Shown here piece after piece: positions 28,192 through 30,374 of a stretch of DNA of 30,374 bases. Made by a program: the position numbers and the translations under genes. A model generated the notes under the pieces. The model saw only the letters and a program-made list of their open reading frames with translations, made no database searches and had not been told where the DNA came from. How positions within the stretch are numbered: the first letter of the stretch is position 1; every line of letters begins with the position of its first letter. The DNA is from a virus: the IMG/VR virus record IMGVR_UViG_3300042546_000752, positions 1-30,374 of that record, one strand, 5' to 3'.

Positions 28192-28421
28192 CACTTGATG
28201 CTCCAGTTCCAATCTTCTTCAGAAGGTCCCACCAATCGTTCAGTCTCAATATCTTCAGCAATATCATCAATCACTTCCCAGCCCAATTCAATCAAACGAG
28301 ATGCAACATGATGAGGATTGGCGCCGCGCAACTCTTCTTGAGTGAAGATAACAACACAACACCCCATTGCTTCTAATGCGCGTGCATGCTCAACGATCTT
28401 AGACATATCTTCCATTATCAT
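28191..28421 (-). CDS. Small acidic protein, 76 aa
   Basis: An acidic soluble protein (IVEHARALEAMGCCVVIFTQ and VASRLIELGWEVIDDIAEDI) with an alpha/beta pattern and no known motif. There are two in-frame ATGs at 28421 and 28415; the first overlaps the preceding stop by ATGA. Not recognised beyond being a phage early-type protein. Confidence 0.65.
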   Translation of the reverse strand: MIMEDMSKIVEHARALEAMGCCVVIFTQEELRGANPHHVASRLIELGWEVIDDIAEDIETERLVGPSEEDWNWSIK

Positions 28422-28639
28422 TGCTCCGAGTTGTAATTGCTATCGCACGGATCAAATGCAAGATCATCGTAACTCACCATGTCGGGATCACGATCATAAT
28501 CTTCCGCTTCCCATCGAGCGATAATGTTATGGACTTCGACCACTGAAATTCCAAGAGAAGCAGCAATTTCAGTTTCCTTCATGCCATCTTCGCGAAACAT
28601 CTCGATGACATCAATCTCTAAATTAGCAAAGTATCCCAT
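28418..28639 (-). CDS. Small helix-turn-helix protein
   Basis: A 73-aa protein whose N-terminal half, VIEMFREDGMKETEIAASLG followed by ISVVEVHNIIARWE, is a helix-turn-helix of the sigma-region-4/HTH_23 sort. The C-terminal half is acidic (DYDRDPDMVSYDD). TAATG couples it to the upstream gene. It may regulate phage or host transcription, binding DNA through residues about 13-40. The target is unknown. Confidence 0.68.
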   Translation of the reverse strand: MGYFANLEIDVIEMFREDGMKETEIAASLGISVVEVHNIIARWEAEDYDRDPDMVSYDDLAFDPCDSNYNSEQ

Positions 28640-28866
28640 TAGAACGGTACTCCTTCGGTGGGTATAGAAACTTGATTCAACTCAGCCTGATACTTTCGAT
28701 CGCCGACAACCAAAAGAAGGTTGCGAGCACGCTCAAGTTTCTCTGCCATGTCATAGCAGTTCTTGGCGCTCAGATCGTGCTGACTCATGGTGTTCGCAAG
28801 AACATGATCAACACCATTCACCAGATCAATCGCCTCATTCAACAGAGTCTCAGTTTGCTTTTTCAT
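28639..28866 (-). CDS. Small helical protein, 75 aa
   Basis: A soluble helical protein (LLNEAIDLVNGVDHVLANTM and YDMAEKLERARNLLLVVGDR). I start at ATG 28864-28866, in TGATG overlap with the preceding stop, rather than at the GTG one codon earlier. No family recognised. Confidence 0.65.
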   Translation of the reverse strand: MKKQTETLLNEAIDLVNGVDHVLANTMSQHDLSAKNCYDMAEKLERARNLLLVVGDRKYQAELNQVSIPTEGVPF

Positions 28867-29078
28867 CACGCAGCACTCCTAACAGAATCAATATTTTCAT
28901 GGTCAAGCAGAACTCGCTCACGCACAGCACTGTAAACTTGGATCGGCTTATCAAGCATGACGGTATGCTGAATGCCACCACCATACTTGACTCGACTCAA
29001 CTCAACGCGACCAGACACAGGGAACTCGCCCATGTACATACCAGTCACATTCAGACCTTCAAGATTCCAGTTGCTCAT
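28866..29078 (-). CDS. Small conserved phage protein, 70 aa (DUF7161-like)
   Basis: A beta-rich protein: NVTGMYMGEFPVSGRVELSR followed by VKYGGGIQHTVMLDKPIQVY. I recognise the G-x-Y-x-G-x-F-x-V-S-G-x-V-x-x-S-R pattern from short proteins in many phages. The ATG at 29076-29078 has GGAG 8 nt before it; a GTG at 29087 is less likely. The function is unknown. Confidence 0.7.
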   Translation of the reverse strand: MSNWNLEGLNVTGMYMGEFPVSGRVELSRVKYGGGIQHTVMLDKPIQVYSAVRERVLLDHENIDSVRSAA

Positions 29079-29080
29079 AC

Positions 29081-29287
29081 TCACCACTCCTTGAAAGTGC
29101 CGCTGGCTTCATTGTCGTCAAAGCCTTGATTGTACTCAGCGATCTGCCGTTTGGTCATGAATCGCTCTTCGATTTCGTCGCTGGCATACGTCGCATCACT
29201 GAAGAAGTGTGGACGACGAGGACGACGATAGTAACTGTCAGCAGAACCACGATCGTACGCACCGCCATGTCGTTTGTCGATGTTCAT
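29081..29287 (-). CDS. Small conserved phage protein, 68 aa
   Basis: MNIDKRHGGAYDRGSADSYY and RRPRRPHFFSD, then AEYNQGFDDNEASGTFKEW, resemble a widespread short phage protein with a basic aromatic start. ATG at 29285-29287 in a TAATG overlap with the preceding stop is preferred to the longer ATG at 29326, which lies inside the upstream gene. The function is unknown. Confidence 0.72.
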   Translation of the reverse strand: MNIDKRHGGAYDRGSADSYYRRPRRPHFFSDATYASDEIEERFMTKRQIAEYNQGFDDNEASGTFKEW

Positions 29288-29553
29288 TAGGCAACCACCT
29301 GGATGCGAGGAGCAGCATCCTTCCATTCAGCCATGTCGTCGAAGAAATCATGACCAGGAAGCGGAGCGAAGAACTCGTCAGCAAGAGGACGCTTATCAGC
29401 CTCGCCCTTCCACACACGCTTGATTGCCTTGGCGCGGAATCGACCGTCGTTGAGGATTTCGGTCACGAGACCGACATAAAAGCAGTCGTTGATACCAACG
29501 AAGTCAAGACTCTTGACGACGTCACCAATCTTCACAGTGTTTTCACATTTCAT
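29287..29553 (-). CDS. Small protein, 88 aa, with predicted leaderless start
   Basis: A beta-rich protein (VKIGDVVKSLDFVGINDCFY, then LVTEILNDGRFRAKAIKRVW) with an SH3/KOW-like feel. The ATG at 29551-29553 has no Shine-Dalgarno; the sigma70-like -10 at 29560-29565 puts +1 on this ATG. A GTG at 29535 is an alternative start. It is the first gene of the long coupled string of small genes. Family not recognised. Confidence 0.68.
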   Translation of the reverse strand: MKCENTVKIGDVVKSLDFVGINDCFYVGLVTEILNDGRFRAKAIKRVWKGEADKRPLADEFFAPLPGHDFFDDMAEWKDAAPRIQVVA

Positions 29554-29622
29554 ACATATATTATCGCATTTTCCCGTAAAAAAGGCAACAGGGAAAACTC
29601 TTGCAAAATCAATAACTTACGA
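29551..29622 (-). promoter_or_regulatory. Early promoter unit A (sigma70-like, predicted leaderless)
   Basis: -35 TTGCCT (29583-29588), 17-nt spacer, -10 GATAAT (29560-29565). The expected +1 falls on the A of the ATG at 29553. The 18-nt box TCGTAAGTTATTGATTTT is at 29605-29622, 52-69 nt upstream. Copy of the unit at 29991-30062. Confidence 0.72.
29605..29622 (-). repeat. 18-nt upstream box, copy A
   Basis: TCGTAAGTTATTGATTTT, identical to 30045-30062. It overlaps the last codons of the 60-aa gene (stop TGA within it). Confidence 0.85.
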
Positions 29623-29791
29623 GCACCTCATCGAACACAAGTTTTGCCTGTTCGAAACTGGTGTCTGGAAGGTCAATCTTGTTGCCAGTAGAGCGGCATT
29701 CTATCTCATAGTGATAATCTGACACATACCAGAGTGTGTGTCGAGCACCGAACTTGTCGTTTTCAGACATGATATACTGGTGATTTTTCAT
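29609..29791 (-). CDS. Small hypothetical protein, 60 aa
   Basis: MKNHQYIMSENDKFGARHTL is followed by WYVSDYHYEIECRS, a beta-rich small protein. ATG at 29789-29791 sits 4 nt after the preceding stop; a GTG at 29806 is possible. Its last codons coincide with the 18-nt promoter box for the next unit. Not recognised. Confidence 0.6.
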   Translation of the reverse strand: MKNHQYIMSENDKFGARHTLWYVSDYHYEIECRSTGNKIDLPDTSFEQAKLVFDEVLVSY

Positions 29792-29795
29792 GACT

Positions 29796-29993
29796 TTAGA
29801 CTTCACCGTTTGCGTAAGACTGAATGAAAAACGTGACGTCCTCTATGAATTCTCGTAACTCGTGGGTGGTAGCCGTTTCTGGTTTGGCTGTGGGGTAGTC
29901 AAATCCCGCTGCTATTGCTGCTGGTTTGATAGCGTTGACTAGGGTAATGAGGCGTGCCCGTTCTTGCTGGGCTGCATTTTCTTGATACATCAT
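29796..29993 (-). CDS. Small helical protein, 65 aa, with predicted leaderless start
   Basis: A helical protein (AQQERARLITLVNAIKPAAI and ATTHELREFIEDVTFFIQSY). Tandem ATGs at 29993 and 29990 have no Shine-Dalgarno. Promoter unit B places +1 on the first. Not recognised; a product of early transcription is likely. Confidence 0.6.
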   Translation of the reverse strand: MMYQENAAQQERARLITLVNAIKPAAIAAGFDYPTAKPETATTHELREFIEDVTFFIQSYANGEV

Positions 29994-30062
29994 ACAACAA
30001 TTGTCGTATAAAACACAGGAGAAAACAACAGAGAAATTTCCTGTAAAATCAATAACTTACGA
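29991..30062 (-). promoter_or_regulatory. Early promoter unit B (sigma70-like, predicted leaderless)
   Basis: Same layout as unit A: -35 TTGTTT (30023-30028), 17-nt spacer, weak -10 GACAAT (30000-30005), +1 predicted on the ATG at 29993, and the 18-nt box at 30045-30062. CTGTTG at the -35 is shared by both units. Confidence 0.65.
30045..30062 (-). repeat. 18-nt upstream box, copy B
   Basis: TCGTAAGTTATTGATTTT, identical to 29605-29622, at exactly the same distance from its ATG. Confidence 0.85.
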
Positions 30063-30066
30063 CATC

Positions 30067-30088
30067 CCTCTCTCGCCGAGGAGAGAGG
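30067..30088 (-). terminator. Hairpin after dCMP deaminase, possible terminator
   Basis: CCTCTCTC and GAGAGAGG form a perfect 8-bp stem with a 6-nt loop, 13 nt after the deaminase stop and just before promoter unit B. It lacks an immediate U-run, so it is a weak intrinsic terminator at best. It may be a processing or insulating structure. Confidence 0.45.
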
Positions 30089-30101
30089 CTGGAGAGCGGT
30101 C

Positions 30102-30374
30102 TTAAAATGGGGGTTCCCCTAGTTCTGGGGGCAGGTCGAAATAGCGTATTCGGACTCCTGCTTCGCGCAGCATGGTTTCCGCATGGTCGATCGAGTAATG
30201 CTTCCCAGCACCGACTCCTTTCCATGGACGATTCGGACCAATGACTTCCTTGATGCCAGCCTGAATCAATGCGCGTGTGCAATCAGCGCATGGCTTTGGT
30301 TCCCAGTTTAGATATGCGCGTGAGTTGTTGAGTGAAACACCAACGCGAGCAGCATTGAAGATTGCGTTTCGCTC
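30102..30374 (-). CDS. cd: dCMP deaminase, N-terminus cut by window edge
   Basis: The visible 90 residues open inside the HAE zinc motif (ERNAIFNAARVG, with His and Ala just outside the window) and include PKPCADCTRALIQAGIKEVI, the P-C-x-x-C pair that binds zinc. SIDHAETMLREAGVRIRYFD ends the fold. The enzyme would make dUMP from dCMP for thymidylate synthesis, a classic T4-like nucleotide gene. The match to ComE/T4 cd-type deaminases is clear. The stop is TAA at 30102-30104. Confidence 0.9.
   Translation of the reverse strand, partial: ERNAIFNAARVGVSLNNSRAYLNWEPKPCADCTRALIQAGIKEVIGPNRPWKGVGAGKHYSIDHAETMLREAGVRIRYFDLPPELGEPPF

Noticed and set aside
30049-30282. Minus-strand frame overlapping the dCMP deaminase
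   Set aside because: The deaminase zinc motif PCADC and fold are in the other frame; this frame has arginine/serine-rich out-of-frame composition.
1-30374. CRISPR arrays, tRNA or rRNA genes, insertion sequences, inteins
   Set aside because: No regular repeat-spacer pattern, no tRNA arms, no transposase-like frame, and gp43, gp41 and uvsX are continuous.

Overview
The window is a gene-dense segment of a T4-like myovirus genome. Every gene I accept is on the minus strand, so it is read here from the right edge to the left. The diagnostic set is a family B DNA polymerase (gp43), a UvsX recombinase and a gp41-type DnaB helicase in T4-like order, together with a GH19-type endolysin, AATAAATA/CTAAATA late-promoter-like boxes and a large block of head-associated proteins. 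No photosystem, hsp20 or tRNA genes are seen. A DUF1289 gene, common in proteobacteria, and Sm-like and small proteins typical of aquatic T4-like phages suggest an aquatic phage of a proteobacterium. The host is an inference. Both edges cut genes.

Region 1 (right, about 26.7-30.4 kb) is an early-type block. It starts with the end of a dCMP deaminase and a hairpin, followed by two copies of a 72-nt promoter unit. Each unit has an 18-nt identical box 52-69 nt before an ATG, a sigma70-like -35/-10 pair, and a predicted +1 on the A of the start codon. About a dozen tiny genes follow, mostly coupled by 1-4 nt stop/start overlaps.

Region 2 (about 22.4-26.7 kb) is a glycan or modification island: a 2OG-Fe(II) dioxygenase, four glycosyltransferase-like proteins (two of them paralogues) and a SAM methyltransferase. 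Region 3 (about 15.4-22.4 kb) holds a membrane coiled-coil protein, an Sm-like protein overlapping the polymerase start, gp43, UvsX, a 171-aa protein and gp41.

Region 4 (about 13.5-15.4 kb) has two HExxH zincins and a PD-(D/E)XK-like protein. Region 5 (10.8-13.5 kb) is rmlB-rmlA-rmlD without rmlC. Region 6 (0.9-10.8 kb) is a virion or head cluster: a ligase-like KxDG nucleotidyltransferase, a cytidylyltransferase-like/P-loop kinase fusion, a 787-aa mosaic of small domains, a Dps-like ferritin, two repeat-bearing scaffold-like proteins and several small conserved proteins. Region 7 (left edge) is a lysis-like cassette of lipoprotein, holin-like protein and endolysin.

The most interesting reading is that several non-structural enzymes carry N-termini that align with the 10-residue capsid-targeting leader of T4 internal proteins (ending in [LI]-x-E). 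Neighbouring head-cluster proteins are divided into segments by recurrent EEVE-x-[VIL]-D-E linkers that resemble prohead-protease sites. Together this suggests a set of enzymes packaged in the capsid and delivered with the DNA.
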